NCBI RefSeq assembly: GCF_036013645.1
Contig: NZ_CP107869.1
Span: 7,502,001-7,566,000, forward strand
DNA: 64,000 nucleotides
Direction: 5' to 3'
Origin: Streptomyces sp. NBC_00490
GTDB taxonomy: Bacteria > Actinomycetota > Actinomycetes > Streptomycetales > Streptomycetaceae
The notes under the pieces are model-generated. The model was not told where the DNA came from. It was given only the letters and a program-made list of their open reading frames with translations, and searched no databases. The first letter of the stretch is position 1; each line of letters begins with the position of its first letter. Below, one piece after another: positions 1-8,236 of this stretch. A program made the position numbers and the translations under genes.

Positions 1-901
1 TCCCCTGGAATGTCGCGAAGTTGGGGACCTCGTCGAACTGCCGAGTGCGCTCCTCTTGGAGCCGCTCGGCGTACAGGCTGGCGTACAGGGACGCGGCCTT
101 GGCGGCCGACTGCGGAGGCACCAGGGCGGCCCGCTCGGTCGTCTCGACGCTCTGGAGCTGGAGGCGCGCGGCCTCCAGGCCGGGGATCAGGCGCTTGCAG
201 GCGCCGTACGTGATCAGGTCCGCGAAACGCTCCGGGTAGCCCGTGGTCGTCAGCTCGTCGGAGCCGTTGACGAGAGCAGTCGGAGCCTTGGAGTAGACGA
301 CCTTGATGGCCTGGCCGGCTGTGACGTAGTCGAAGACCTGAAGCGACTTCCCCGAGGGGAAGTTGGCGCTCCGGGCCTCGGGGTTGTAGCGCCAGTTCGG
401 CAGCGGCTGCGCCACCTTGGACGGGCCGATCAGCTGGCCCGTCACGTACCAGACGCCCTCGACTTCCGAGGGAAGCTCGTACTCGATGACGGGTGCGAGC
501 TTGGTCAGCTCCGTGGAGCCGAAGACCACAAGGTCCGGGTACAGGCAGCGGATCGTTTCGTTGACGGCCTCCTTGATCCGGACCTTGGGGAAGGCCGGGG
601 AGGAGGTGATCAACGAGTTGACCGCGTGGGAGGCCGCCGTGGTGCCTTCGTACCCGCGGCCATTCGTCAGGCCCATGACGGAGACGACACCGCTCGTCGA
701 GTCGTAGGCCTTGACCAGGATCAGTTCGTCGTCGATCTCGACCAGGCCGCGCGAGAGGTTGTTCACCGTCTCCGTGTCGCACGTGAAGGTCGTGTCCCCG
801 GCGCCCATGGGCGCGGACAGCTCCGAGACGCTCTCCTGGCTCAGGGCGTAGCCCAGGAGATTCTGGCGGACCTTGCGGACGAGCTGATCGAAGGTCGTCA
901 T
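1..901 (-). CDS. Probable head-to-tail adaptor/connector protein (3' end cut by window edge)
   Basis: The first 300 codons are visible, starting ATG at 901 and running off the left edge. The protein begins MTTFDQLVRKVRQNL, with a beta-rich middle containing ALIGPSK-like and YVTGQLIGP stretches and a helical, Gln/Glu-rich region near the edge (ERAALVPPQ ... LYAERLQEERTRQFDEVP). The layout, following capsid and spike in the late operon, and the general look (a short N-terminal helix, a substrate-like beta core, a helical tail) fit phage adaptor or tail-tubular-A-like proteins that sit under the portal. There is no single diagnostic motif, so the functional call is inference. The upstream gene stops 2 bases before it. 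Confidence 0.45.
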   Translation of the reverse strand, partial: MTTFDQLVRKVRQNLLGYALSQESVSELSAPMGAGDTTFTCDTETVNNLSRGLVEIDDELILVKAYDSTSGVVSVMGLTNGRGYEGTTAASHAVNSLITSSPAFPKVRIKEAVNETIRCLYPDLVVFGSTELTKLAPVIEYELPSEVEGVWYVTGQLIGPSKVAQPLPNWRYNPEARSANFPSGKSLQVFDYVTAGQAIKVVYSKAPTALVNGSDELTTTGYPERFADLITYGACKRLIPGLEAARLQLQSVETTERAALVPPQSAAKAASLYASLYAERLQEERTRQFDEVPNFATFQG

Positions 902-902
902 G

Positions 903-1283
903 TCACGCCGCCATCATGGTGGCGGTGCAGGTACCGGCGCCCGAGATGCCAGACAGGGACGTGCGGTAGTAGCGGAACGCCTTGTCGACGCTGGTGGCGG
1001 TCACCGTTCCCGCGGCGGTCAGCGCCACGGTGGCGCCCGTGGAGACCCACGTGGCCCCGTCCAGGGACCCTTCGATCGTCAGCGTCCCCGCCAGGGTTGC
1101 CGTACCCACGGCCACTACCGTGGCCACGGTCTTTGCGGAGCCGTAGGACACCGTGCCGCCCGTAGCGGCACCGGTCACGGCGTTGAGCGTCAGCGAGGCG
1201 TTCTGCGCGCCCGTGCTGACCTGAAGCGCGTTATCCGCACCGGCGTTCACGCCGTCGATGGAGACCTTCATCTCTGCCGACAT
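903..1283 (-). CDS. Small Ala/Thr/Val-rich virion protein, possible head decoration or fibre accessory
   Basis: 126 residues beginning MSAEMKVSIDG. The composition is strongly Ala, Thr, Val and Gly with few charges and short repeated beta-strand-like units (TVSYGSAKTVATVVAVGTATLAGTL). An all-beta, surface-exposed virion protein is likely; the central SLDGATWVSTGATV pattern resembles small phage beta-sandwich proteins. It lies 1 base after the preceding gene and 1 base before the next in the late operon, so it is co-translated with structural genes. I do not recognise a named family. Confidence 0.6.
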   Translation of the reverse strand: MSAEMKVSIDGVNAGADNALQVSTGAQNASLTLNAVTGAATGGTVSYGSAKTVATVVAVGTATLAGTLTIEGSLDGATWVSTGATVALTAAGTVTATSVDKAFRYYRTSLSGISGAGTCTATMMAA

Positions 1284-1284
1284 G

Positions 1285-1572
1285 TCAGGCCCCTTCCGGC
1301 ATCGGAGTGGCCAGGGAGAAGTCCTTGCCGTATGCCGCACCCGCGGCATCCGAGAGCTTCACGGCTTCCGTGATCTTGTTCATGGTGGTGCCGTCCGGCT
1401 GGATACCCTCCTTGCGCACCGTGCGGTACGCCTCCAGCTCCGCGTCCCACTTCTTCTGTGTGGTGCCGTCCAGCCCCTTGGAGGGGCTCGCGAGGTACGT
1501 ACGCACACCGGCGTCACGCAGGCAGTCACCCCACGTGGCGTGATCCTTCGTCTTGCATCCCTTACGGCACAT
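1285..1572 (-). CDS. Hypothetical late phage protein, 95 aa
   Basis: The protein starts MCRKGCKTKDHATWGDCLRDAGVRTY with three Cys in the first 17 residues, then a charged helical segment (KKWDAELEAYRTVRKEGIQPD) and a C-terminal amphipathic part. The start ATG overlaps the stop of the upstream 46-residue gene (TGATG), showing translational coupling. No recognised domain. Cysteine and His near the N-terminus could bind a metal, but there is no complete zinc-finger pattern. Confidence 0.65.
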   Translation of the reverse strand: MCRKGCKTKDHATWGDCLRDAGVRTYLASPSKGLDGTTQKKWDAELEAYRTVRKEGIQPDGTTMNKITEAVKLSDAAGAAYGKDFSLATPMPEGA

Positions 1573-1712
1573 CAGTGACGCCCCGGCTCCTGCATGCCTT
1601 CAGCACGCGTGTGGCACCCCTCGGTCGTGCGGGTGAGGATCTCTTGCTCGTCCTGGTTGGTGAGCTGGTGGTTGCCGCCCGGCCCGACCGGGCAGCACTT
1701 CTGGTCATCCAT
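1572..1712 (-). CDS. Very small late phage protein, 46 aa
   Basis: A 46-codon gene starting MDDQKCCPVGPGGNHQLTN and ending CHTRAEGMQEPGRH. It has a good ribosome-binding site (AGGAGA, 6 bases before ATG), fills the gap between the spike gene and the next gene, and overlaps the next start by TGATG. Cys6, Cys7, Cys33 and two His residues are present. No family recognised; the tight packing is the main support. Confidence 0.55.
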   Translation of the reverse strand: MDDQKCCPVGPGGNHQLTNQDEQEILTRTTEGCHTRAEGMQEPGRH

Positions 1713-1721
1713 GGGGATCTC

Positions 1722-3524
1722 CTAGGAGAGGGCGGCCCAGCGGGCCCCGGACGTGACGGTCTGGCTGGCGAGCGTGATCGAGGCAGGAAGCGACGTCTGG
1801 GCGGTCGGCCCGGTCAGGAACCGGGACGCAGCCGTGGACAGCCCGGCGCTCACGGTGGTGGCGCCACCGGCGCCCATGGCGAACTGCGGCGGCGTGGTGC
1901 CGACGCTGAGAATCGCGACGTAGTAGGAGCCCACGGCCAGGGTCTGGGGGGCGGACAGGGCGATCGTCTTCAGGCCCGTGCTCGTCCAGTTGGCCGACTG
2001 GTCCGCGGAGGCGGACAACAGGGTCCCGGAGCTGTTGTAGAGGCCCACGAAGGACTGGCCGGCTGTGAGCGTGACCCCGGCCGCCTCGATGCCCACGATG
2101 ACGTTCGTGGCCACAGAGCTGCGGTTGACGACCTTGACCTTGCAGAGATAGACGGTGCCGCTCGTCGTCGCGTTCGAGGCCGAACGCAGCGTTGCCGGGT
2201 CGTGGGTCCAGGCCACCAGGCCGTGATCCGCAGGCGTGAAGGTCGCGTCATTGACGTTGGTCAGCGGGTACTGAAGCAGCCCCGCAGGCATCGCGTTGCC
2301 CGTGTTGAAGGTCGTGATGTCCCTGAAGACGCTGCTGTTCTGCTTGGTGTACGTGACCGTGCCAGTGGCGTTGTTCTCGATCCGGATGGACTCGAATCGG
2401 TTCGGCGCGTTCGAGGTGGTGTTGTTGTCCTGGATGATCTCGACCGTGTTGCCCGAAGCGTTGTTGAACCACTTCGCACTGAAGCTGTTGTTGTAGGCGT
2501 TCGAGCCGCAGCGGAAGCCGACGTTGCCCGCGCCTCCCGTGTCGGCTGTGACGTAGTTGCAGTCGAAAACATTCGACTCGCCGTTGTCCACGTTGATCAG
2601 GGTCTGGAATTGTTCGAGGTTCAAGCCCCAGAACCTCTGCGAGGCGCCGCCCGAGGCGCCGTCAATCAGGATTCCCGTACAGCCGGTGCTATTCGCCCCG
2701 GCCTCGACCATGTTCCAGTTGTTCTGATTCAGATTGTTCGATGGCGAGCTGATGTGGATCGCCGTGCCACCCGTGCCGACGATCTCAATGAACATCCTGG
2801 TGAACGTGTTGTCACCGGCATTCTGGACGGAGCCCTGATTGCTCAGCCTGATCCCGTTCCGGGTGCCCTCGATCTCGATATTTTCGAAGGTCGAGCGCCA
2901 CGGCATCGCGAGGTCCATGCCCCAGCCGGTGTAGGCGGCGTTGAAGCCGCCGTTGATCCGCAGGTTCCGGAAGCTGCTGTGCCAGAAGGAGACTTCGTTG
3001 CCGCTCAGTACAGCCGTGGAGTGAATCCCCACGCCGGAGCCGGAGATGAAAAGACAGAGATCCTCGACGGCGCACGTCGCCCAGTCAGTGATCTCGATGC
3101 CGATCTGATTCGACGCCACGGTGATCTCCGTGGCCTGCTGGCCCACGCCGTACAGCCCGATCGTGGGCGCGTCGTCCTCGTCGTTGTTGCCCCGGATCGT
3201 GACCGGGGCGGCCCAGTTGAAGGAGCCGCGGGAGAGCTGCACCCGGCCGCCCCCGGCGGCCTTCACTGCATCGACAGCGGCCTGTACCTCCACGTTGTCC
3301 GCGCTGCCATCGCAGATGTACTGCGCCCTGTCCTTGACGGACTGCGGGGCATTGCTGGCCGCAACCAGCGTGTAGTACGTCGCCGCGGAGACGCCCGTCT
3401 GGAGGGCGGAGATGCTGCCCTCATTGGCCGTAACGGCGCTCTCCAGCGTCGTCAGAGCCGTGTTGAGAATGCCGCCCCAGGCGTCGGTGTCGCTGCCCAC
3501 CGTGGGCGTCGTGATGTCGACCAT
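1722..3524 (-). CDS. Tail spike/fibre with right-handed beta-helix (pectate-lyase-like fold)
   Basis: 600 residues. The N-terminal 45 residues look like a short virion-attachment and trimerisation segment (NTALTTLESAVTANEGSISALQTG). Residues about 65-400 show the beta-helix signature: an entry motif DNVEVQAAVDAVKAAGGGRVQLSRG typical of pectate-lyase-like phage spikes, followed by repeated short strands rich in Asn, Gly, Ile and Val (GIHSTAVLSGNEVSF, GIRLSNQGSVQNAGDNTF, GCTGILIDGASGG). The last 180 residues look like one or two beta-sandwich domains (TLAVGSYYVAILSVG). Such proteins bind and often cut cell-surface polysaccharide, here presumably a Streptomyces wall polymer. Catalytic residues cannot be assigned from sequence alone. 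Confidence 0.8.
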   Translation of the reverse strand: MVDITTPTVGSDTDAWGGILNTALTTLESAVTANEGSISALQTGVSAATYYTLVAASNAPQSVKDRAQYICDGSADNVEVQAAVDAVKAAGGGRVQLSRGSFNWAAPVTIRGNNDEDDAPTIGLYGVGQQATEITVASNQIGIEITDWATCAVEDLCLFISGSGVGIHSTAVLSGNEVSFWHSSFRNLRINGGFNAAYTGWGMDLAMPWRSTFENIEIEGTRNGIRLSNQGSVQNAGDNTFTRMFIEIVGTGGTAIHISSPSNNLNQNNWNMVEAGANSTGCTGILIDGASGGASQRFWGLNLEQFQTLINVDNGESNVFDCNYVTADTGGAGNVGFRCGSNAYNNSFSAKWFNNASGNTVEIIQDNNTTSNAPNRFESIRIENNATGTVTYTKQNSSVFRDITTFNTGNAMPAGLLQYPLTNVNDATFTPADHGLVAWTHDPATLRSASNATTSGTVYLCKVKVVNRSSVATNVIVGIEAAGVTLTAGQSFVGLYNSSGTLLSASADQSANWTSTGLKTIALSAPQTLAVGSYYVAILSVGTTPPQFAMGAGGATTVSAGLSTAASRFLTGPTAQTSLPASITLASQTVTSGARWAALS

Positions 3525-3526
3525 GT

Positions 3527-3850
3527 CTACGCTCCGTAGGGCCCGGCGCCGTATGCCCCGGCGCCGTAAGCGTCCGCGGGGATCGTGAAGTTCGCGGAGG
3601 TCACGCCCACGCCGGCCGCGATAAGCGCGGCCCTGGTGGCGTCGTCGACCTCGTACTCATGGCCGCCCATGTAGAAGAAGAAGGCGTCCGCGATCTCGTC
3701 CTGAGTCGGGAACCGCAGGGCGCGGTAACTGCCCTGCGGAAGCTCCTGAATCGAGATGCCGCGGGCCAGCTTGATCCGCAGAAACAGGCGGTCGTCCCAG
3801 GACGCCGGACCCTCGTCGACTGACGGGGTCCGGAACGTCCAGGTAGCCAT
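3527..3850 (-). CDS. Hypothetical late phage protein with YGAG repeat tail, 107 aa
   Basis: It begins MATWTFRTPSVDEGPAS and carries a compact middle (FPTQDEIADAFFFYMGGHEYEVDDATRAALIAAGVG) before a C-terminal low-complexity repeat of YGAG units ending YGAGAYGAGPYGA. Its start overlaps the capsid stop codon. Position directly after the capsid and before the spike suggests a virion accessory protein; proteins with this opening and Gly/Ala/Tyr tails are common next to capsid or fibre genes in actinophages, but no biochemical role is known to me. Confidence 0.6.
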   Translation of the reverse strand: MATWTFRTPSVDEGPASWDDRLFLRIKLARGISIQELPQGSYRALRFPTQDEIADAFFFYMGGHEYEVDDATRAALIAAGVGVTSANFTIPADAYGAGAYGAGPYGA

Positions 3851-4824
3851 CAGCTGGAGTTGATCGTGCTCGTCGTCTCGGCGCGGATGAGCGCCTCGTT
3901 GCGGTAGATCTTCCAGCCCGCCACGCCGTACCAGCCGAGCGGACGGAACCGCGCCAGCTTGTCGACGATCGGGCCCGCCACGATGTGGAACTCATCGGCG
4001 ACGGCCTCGGCGAGAGCCTGCTGACCTGCGTAGTAGGTCCGGAAGCGGCGGATCGTGTTGTCGCCCGTTCCGGCATCGACCGCGTTGTAGCAACGCGGGG
4101 ACTCGATGTAGAAGGCGCCCTCGTACGCGCCGATCTCACCGGCCCAGATGTTGCCCGCTGCCGAGTAGTTGTGCGGGTCGCGCCAGGCGGCAGCGCCGGT
4201 CTCCGCCCGGAGGTCGTGAGAGACCTCGGGGTGGATCGCGCACCAGTACAGCGAGCCCTTACGGGGCACGGCCTTGTTGGCGCGGAGCTTCACCGGCGCA
4301 AGGCGTGCGATGGCCGAGTTAAAGGAGTCCGTGGCCGCCATCGTGGTGCCCACCGGGACGCTCACGGTGCCGTTGGTGACGTAGGAGACCGTGCCAGCCT
4401 TGCGCTGGATCACGTTCGTGCCCGAGCGAAGCTCGGTCTGGACGATCGTGTCCACCGAGTCCGCGGCGTTGAACGCCACGATGTTGGCGATGGCCGGGTC
4501 CACGTCGGTCAGCGAGTACAGGAAGAGCTTCCTCGTCCTCAACACCGGGTTGCCGTACTCGTTGAGGGTGATCGTGACGGTGGTGGGATTGCCCATCGCG
4601 ACCGAGTCAGGGTCGGTCGTCTCGGTCAGGGCCGTGGTCGCCACGGCCAGATCCTGGTAGCGCTCCAGGACGATGGAGCCGCCGGGCGCCGTGGTGTCCA
4701 CGGGCCGCTTGTCCGCGACAGCGCGGAACATGGGCTGGGAGCGAAGAGCGAACTCGAAGCGCTTGTCATACGCGGTCTGCACCGCGTTCGACATCGCTGA
4801 AGTGTCGGTATAGGCGTTAGCCAT
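3850..4824 (-). CDS. Major capsid protein, N4-gp56-like
   Basis: 324 residues starting MANAYTDTSAMSNAVQTAYD. The central segment (QDLAVATTALTETTDPDSVAM ... TVTITLNEYGNPVLRTRKL ... IANIVAFNAADSVDTIVQTELRSGTNVI) follows the pattern of the N4-gp56 family of HK97-fold capsids: a beta strand with the invariant EYGN, then a long helix with a D..A-D pattern and GTNV. It is preceded 56 bases upstream by a scaffold-like gene, the usual order. The ribosome-binding site is weak (GAGAGG 9 bases before ATG). Length is normal for the family. This should be the most abundant virion protein. Confidence 0.85.
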   Translation of the reverse strand: MANAYTDTSAMSNAVQTAYDKRFEFALRSQPMFRAVADKRPVDTTAPGGSIVLERYQDLAVATTALTETTDPDSVAMGNPTTVTITLNEYGNPVLRTRKLFLYSLTDVDPAIANIVAFNAADSVDTIVQTELRSGTNVIQRKAGTVSYVTNGTVSVPVGTTMAATDSFNSAIARLAPVKLRANKAVPRKGSLYWCAIHPEVSHDLRAETGAAAWRDPHNYSAAGNIWAGEIGAYEGAFYIESPRCYNAVDAGTGDNTIRRFRTYYAGQQALAEAVADEFHIVAGPIVDKLARFRPLGWYGVAGWKIYRNEALIRAETTSTINSS

Positions 4825-4880
4825 GGGGACCTCTCACCCCTTCCGGGGTGCCGCAGGGACGGGGAGAGGTCAGGCGGACG

Positions 4881-5417
4881 TCACTGCCAGTCGTACTGAC
4901 TGCCGTGCGATCTCATCAGCGTCTCGAACTCCTCGGGGGTCTGGCACGCCTTGATGGCCGCTGCCAGTTCCTTGTCAGAGCCCTGCGGAGGAGCGACACC
5001 CTGTGTCCCCGCCTCCTGCATGCGCTGCATCTGCGCCTGACCGTCAGCCGGCACGGTGGTGGGAGGCGGCCCCGTAGGGGCCTGCTGCTCGCCCGGCTGC
5101 TCCTGGCCCTCGGGGGCCAGCTTCGCCAGGGCACCGCCATTGGCGGTCAGCCACTCGTCCAGCTTGTCGGGCTCACCCGCGTACAGGCCTGCGGCCTGCG
5201 GGGCATAGCCCTTCGCCTTGAGCGCGTCTGCTACGGCCTGCTGCTTCTGTGCGGCCTTCAGGCGGTCGTTCTCCGCCTTCAGCTCGCTCACCTGGCTGGA
5301 GAGCTTGTCCAGTCCCTCGCGGAACCACTTGGGTCCCTGCTGGTTCTGGTTGCCTGTCTCGCCCAGGCCCGACATGTCGTCAGGGTCTTCGAAGCCACCG
5401 AAGCTGTACTCGCCCAC
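4881..5417 (-). CDS. Scaffold-like protein preceding capsid
   Basis: 178 residues, acidic and Gln/Pro-rich. Residues about 30-65 form a coiled coil (WFREGLDKLSSQVSELKAEN DRLKAAQKQQ), followed by a Pro/Gln-rich linker and a C-terminal helix ending TPEEFETLMRSHGSQYDWQ. A coiled coil with disordered linkers directly upstream of the capsid gene is the standard scaffold layout; the same proteins are often annotated as capsid assembly proteins. It is the first gene of the second late transcription unit, downstream of the TGCTAGCA site. Confidence 0.7.
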   Translation of the reverse strand: MGEYSFGGFEDPDDMSGLGETGNQNQQGPKWFREGLDKLSSQVSELKAENDRLKAAQKQQAVADALKAKGYAPQAAGLYAGEPDKLDEWLTANGGALAKLAPEGQEQPGEQQAPTGPPPTTVPADGQAQMQRMQEAGTQGVAPPQGSDKELAAAIKACQTPEEFETLMRSHGSQYDWQ

Positions 5418-5533
5418 TGCGCACTCCCGTTCACTTGCGCGGCCTACTCGCCCTCCGGGGAAGGGGTCGTGCTCCGCTACCGGCCTTGTCGTGGACGGGG
5501 CCGGTCGGTCCGTCAGTGAACGACTGTAAGCCC

Positions 5534-5555
5534 TGCTAGCACAAAAGCGCTAGCA
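5534..5555. promoter_or_regulatory. Double TGCTAGCA palindrome, candidate late-gene operator/activator site
   Basis: TGCTAGCA at 5534-5541 and CGCTAGCA at 5548-5555 lie exactly 14 bases apart (start to start), upstream of the scaffold start. The same arrangement with the same 14-base spacing occurs at 20963-20984 upstream of the terminase. TGCTAGCA is itself a perfect palindrome, so each unit could bind a dimer and the pair a tetramer on one face of the helix. I found no other double site in the window. Confidence 0.6.
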
Positions 5556-5596
5556 CTGGTAGTTGAAGGGCGTACGAAATCTTCGAGGGCAGCACA

Positions 5597-5624
5597 AAGC
5601 CCCCGGCTCGAAAGCCGAGGGCTT
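5597..5624. terminator. Hairpin terminator between virion operon segments
   Basis: AAGCCCCCGGCT (5597-5608) pairs with AGCCGAGGGCTT (5613-5624), a 12-base stem with one C-A mismatch and a CGAA loop. On the minus strand it is followed by a short T run (CTTTG). It would end transcripts coming through the 398-residue gene and the CRISPR-like hairpins before the scaffold promoter region. Confidence 0.65.
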
Positions 5625-5707
5625 GTCACCCCCGCCAGTGCGGGGAGCAGTGCTGACCGGGTCTCTCCGGCATGGCATGGGCCACCCCCGCTTGCGCGGG
5701 GAGCAAC
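5623..5707 (-). repeat. Pair of type I-E CRISPR-repeat-like hairpins (no cas genes)
   Basis: Unit A, 5679-5707, and unit B, 5623-5651, match at 21 of 29 positions. Read on the minus strand both have TGCTCCCCGC, four variable bases, then GCGGGGGTG, giving a 6-base stem (CCCCGC/GCGGGG) with a tetraloop. That is the general shape of actinobacterial type I-E CRISPR repeats. The units are 56 bases apart with 27 bases between them, not the 61 usual for I-E, and no cas gene is nearby. They lie in non-coding DNA upstream of a terminator. They may be a solitary-repeat RNA, a degenerate mini-array or plain hairpins. Confidence 0.45.
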
Positions 5708-5743
5708 GTTCTTACGGGAAAAACCGTAGCGCACGCATAGGGG

Positions 5744-6940
5744 TCACGTCTGCGAGTAGCCCGCATTGAGGCCCTGGACCGACGAACCCTTGCCCCCTGC
5801 GAACAACCCCCGCTCCTGGCTCTTGAGGCGCTTACCCTTCTCGGCCGCGGACTCGTTGCCGTAGGAGCCGGCCGCTCCGGGAGTGAACAGCTCCTGTTCC
5901 GCCTCGCGCTGGTTCCAGGTGGAGCCGTAGCGGCCAGCAATGCCGAGCATCGATTCGAAGCCCTCCGCGATCTGCGAGTAGGCCTGCTCGGCCTGGTCGG
6001 CAGTGATGCCGAGCGTGGCGTAGCCCTCCAAATCCAACACATTGGCGGCGAAGCCCCGCCTGATGGCCGCCGCGCCGATGGCGCCCGCGGCTGCCTGCTT
6101 CTTCAGGATCGGTTCAGCCCGCTTGCGGTCCAGGAAGTACGCGGTCAAGTCAGACTCGTTGATGCCGTACATCTGCCAGAGGGCCTCTTTGTACTGCGGG
6201 TTGGCCTGGCCGGTCGCGGCCACGGCCAGGTCCACGCGGCCCTTGATCTCCGTGGGGGAGACGTCGTCGGCGATCCACTTGGTGAAGTCCGCGGGGTTGT
6301 CGTAGAAGCCCTTCGGCAGCCCGGAGCTGGACAGGATCTGCCGGTACGCGGCCTCTGTCGAGAGGTAGTCCGCGGGGTTCAGCACGGCCAGGCCCGCCTT
6401 CGCGCGGGCCTCGTTCCCGGCGAACCTGGTTTTGTACTCCTTCGTGTCCTGAAGGAGTATCGCGATCGTGTCGGCCCCGTAGCCCTGCTTGACGAAGTCG
6501 TAGATTTTCCCAGCAAGGGAGCCCAGGCCGTACTGGCCAAACAGGCTCTTGAGCGCCATGTAGGCGTCGCGGTTCTCGCCCTTGAGCAGCTTGTCGTACT
6601 GCCCCGAGACCTCATAGACCTTGTTCTGAGCGGTCGTGACGCTCGTCTGTGAGGTCTTGAGGTCCGCTTGCTGCTTCTTGATCACCGCTTCCTGGCGCTT
6701 GATGTCCAGGTCATAGCGCTTGCGCTGCGCGTCGGTCAGCTTCCCGCCCGCGCGGGCTTTCTTGAGGCGGTTGAGCGCCTCAAGGTTCCGCTTAAGCATG
6801 TCCTTCTCGCGGGCGACGCTGCCCTTGGCCTTGGTCAGGCCCTTGTTCGCCGCGTCGATGGCGCCCTGGTCGACCGCGTCCGGCGCGGGCAGATCCATGA
6901 CGTCCTGGAAGTCATCGGGAACGTTCTGCTCAACGGCCAT
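5744..6940 (-). CDS. Coiled-coil virion structural protein, 398 aa
   Basis: Residues about 25-115 are a long, lysine-rich coiled coil (AREKDMLKRNLEALNRLKKA ... YDLDIKRQEAVIKKQQADLK). The rest is mainly helical, with IYDFVKQGYGADTIAILLQD and LDLEGYATLGITADQAEQAY. It starts on the stop codon of the lysozyme-tipped gene (shared base 6940) and is the last gene of its block. Size, helix content and position beside two hydrolase-tipped proteins suggest an internal virion or ejection protein. No named family recognised. Confidence 0.55.
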   Translation of the reverse strand: MAVEQNVPDDFQDVMDLPAPDAVDQGAIDAANKGLTKAKGSVAREKDMLKRNLEALNRLKKARAGGKLTDAQRKRYDLDIKRQEAVIKKQQADLKTSQTSVTTAQNKVYEVSGQYDKLLKGENRDAYMALKSLFGQYGLGSLAGKIYDFVKQGYGADTIAILLQDTKEYKTRFAGNEARAKAGLAVLNPADYLSTEAAYRQILSSSGLPKGFYDNPADFTKWIADDVSPTEIKGRVDLAVAATGQANPQYKEALWQMYGINESDLTAYFLDRKRAEPILKKQAAAGAIGAAAIRRGFAANVLDLEGYATLGITADQAEQAYSQIAEGFESMLGIAGRYGSTWNQREAEQELFTPGAAGSYGNESAAEKGKRLKSQERGLFAGGKGSSVQGLNAGYSQT

Positions 6941-8235
6941 CAGTACGCCAATCCGAAGTCCTTGGCCACCTGGCGAGCCACGGACATCATGCTTTCGCGA
7001 GCGTTGTTGGTCTTGCGCCAGCGCGGGTCATTGCGAACCTGGTTCTCGAACTCCCACAGGGGGAAGTTCGCCCCGGCCTTGCTGCCGTTCATGGCGCCAT
7101 AGATGTGCTTGTCGAAGAGATCCACGTCAGTCTCCGGCAGCTCCAGGAGCGTCGCCATCGACTTGATGTAGGGGGCCGCCAGGTCCAACGCGTCCTGCCC
7201 GGCAAGGATCTGCGCGCCGAAGGCAGAGAACCGCGCAGCCGAACTCTTACGGATCTGCGCCTCAAGGGTCTCCATCGTGGTCTTCCCCGAGGCGACCGCG
7301 ACGGCGTTTTTCTTGTACCAGTCCTGCGAGTAGCGCATGCCGTTGAGGTAGGCAAGCTGGTGCATCTTGTCGAAGGCCTGGCCGGCCTCCCCCCACATGA
7401 TCCCGCCATGGGTGGTGGCCTTCGTGCCCAACCAGTCCTTGATCCGCGCATCACTCCAGCCCAGCGCGAGCGAGTTGTAGATCGCGGCCTTCAGCAGCTT
7501 GCTGCTCTTGCCCTTGGAGATCTGGTTGCCCAGACCGACCGTGACCGCCAAGGCGTTCACCTTGTACTGGGCGGCACCCCAGTTCTGCTTGAAGGTCGCC
7601 GGGTCCGTCGCCCGGGTCGTGATGTACTTCCGCAGCGTGCTGCTCTGGCTCTTCCACCACTTGGAATTCTTCAGGCTGGCCTGGAACTTGGCGGCCGACC
7701 AGCCGCCGGACACCGCCTGATTGAAGAGCTTCTTAAGCTCCTTGGAGGAGTTGATCAGCGCGGCCGAAAGGCCGTACTGCTCCATCAGCTCGTCTTCGTC
7801 GAGCTTGGGCACCGCTGGCACCGTCCCTCCGCCGCTTCCACCGCCGCTGTAGGGCGTGCTCTGGCCCGAGTAGCCCCCGGCATGGCCCATCACGGACGAC
7901 ACGTACTTGTAGACCGGCGGGTTGCCGTACGTCTTGGACGGGTCCGGCTGGCCGGAGTACCACATGGCAGCGGCGCCCTGGGGGCCGTACTTGCTGTAGT
8001 AGCTCTGGAGCTGACCGCGGGCCACGGCCTCCTGGGCCTGCGGGTTGTTCAGGAACTGCTGTGCGGTCAAGGCCTTGCCGTAGTACTTCTTCGTCCAGGG
8101 CGCCACATTCGGGGCCAGGACTTGGTACTTGCCGTAGGCGTGCCCGTACTTGGTCTGCGGACCAACGGCCTTGTAGTTGCCGCCGGACTCCTGCGTGGCG
8201 ATGGCCCAGAAGAAGGCCTCGAAGCTCACTGCCAT
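6940..8235 (-). CDS. Virion protein with N-terminal lysozyme-like (transglycosylase) domain
   Basis: 431 residues starting MAVSFEAFFWAIATQESGGN. Residues 5-130 are a lysozyme-like domain: the ATQESGG motif gives a catalytic Glu16, followed by AYGKYQVL and AVARGQLQSYYSKYGPQGAAAMWYSG, as in phage transglycosylases that cut glycan strands. A Gly/Ser linker (about 140-150) leads to a 275-residue helical domain that is clearly paralogous to the C-terminal part of the next gene upstream (shared pattern ...AAKFQASLKNSKWWK... and ...FENQVRNDPRWRKTNN...). It probably opens the wall during DNA entry. The start is the ATG just past the preceding stop (8237). Confidence 0.75.
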   Translation of the reverse strand: MAVSFEAFFWAIATQESGGNYKAVGPQTKYGHAYGKYQVLAPNVAPWTKKYYGKALTAQQFLNNPQAQEAVARGQLQSYYSKYGPQGAAAMWYSGQPDPSKTYGNPPVYKYVSSVMGHAGGYSGQSTPYSGGGSGGGTVPAVPKLDEDELMEQYGLSAALINSSKELKKLFNQAVSGGWSAAKFQASLKNSKWWKSQSSTLRKYITTRATDPATFKQNWGAAQYKVNALAVTVGLGNQISKGKSSKLLKAAIYNSLALGWSDARIKDWLGTKATTHGGIMWGEAGQAFDKMHQLAYLNGMRYSQDWYKKNAVAVASGKTTMETLEAQIRKSSAARFSAFGAQILAGQDALDLAAPYIKSMATLLELPETDVDLFDKHIYGAMNGSKAGANFPLWEFENQVRNDPRWRKTNNARESMMSVARQVAKDFGLAY

Positions 8236-8236
8236 C

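Larger units (their letters stand above)
5418..5743. other. 326-base non-coding gap inside the late operon
   Basis: This gap separates the 398-residue virion gene from the scaffold gene. From high to low coordinate (direction of late transcription) it holds a short inverted repeat ACGGTTTTTCCCGT at 5721-5734, two CRISPR-repeat-like hairpins, a terminator hairpin, and the TGCTAGCA double site. I see no credible coding sequence. The order repeat RNA, terminator, new promoter site suggests a separate small transcript followed by re-initiation for capsid-region genes. Confidence 0.6.

Noticed and set aside
5623..5707. A genuine functional CRISPR array
   Set aside because: Only two imperfect units, 56-base period instead of about 61, no cas genes, no leader. 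Kept as a finding for a possible solitary-repeat RNA, not called an array.
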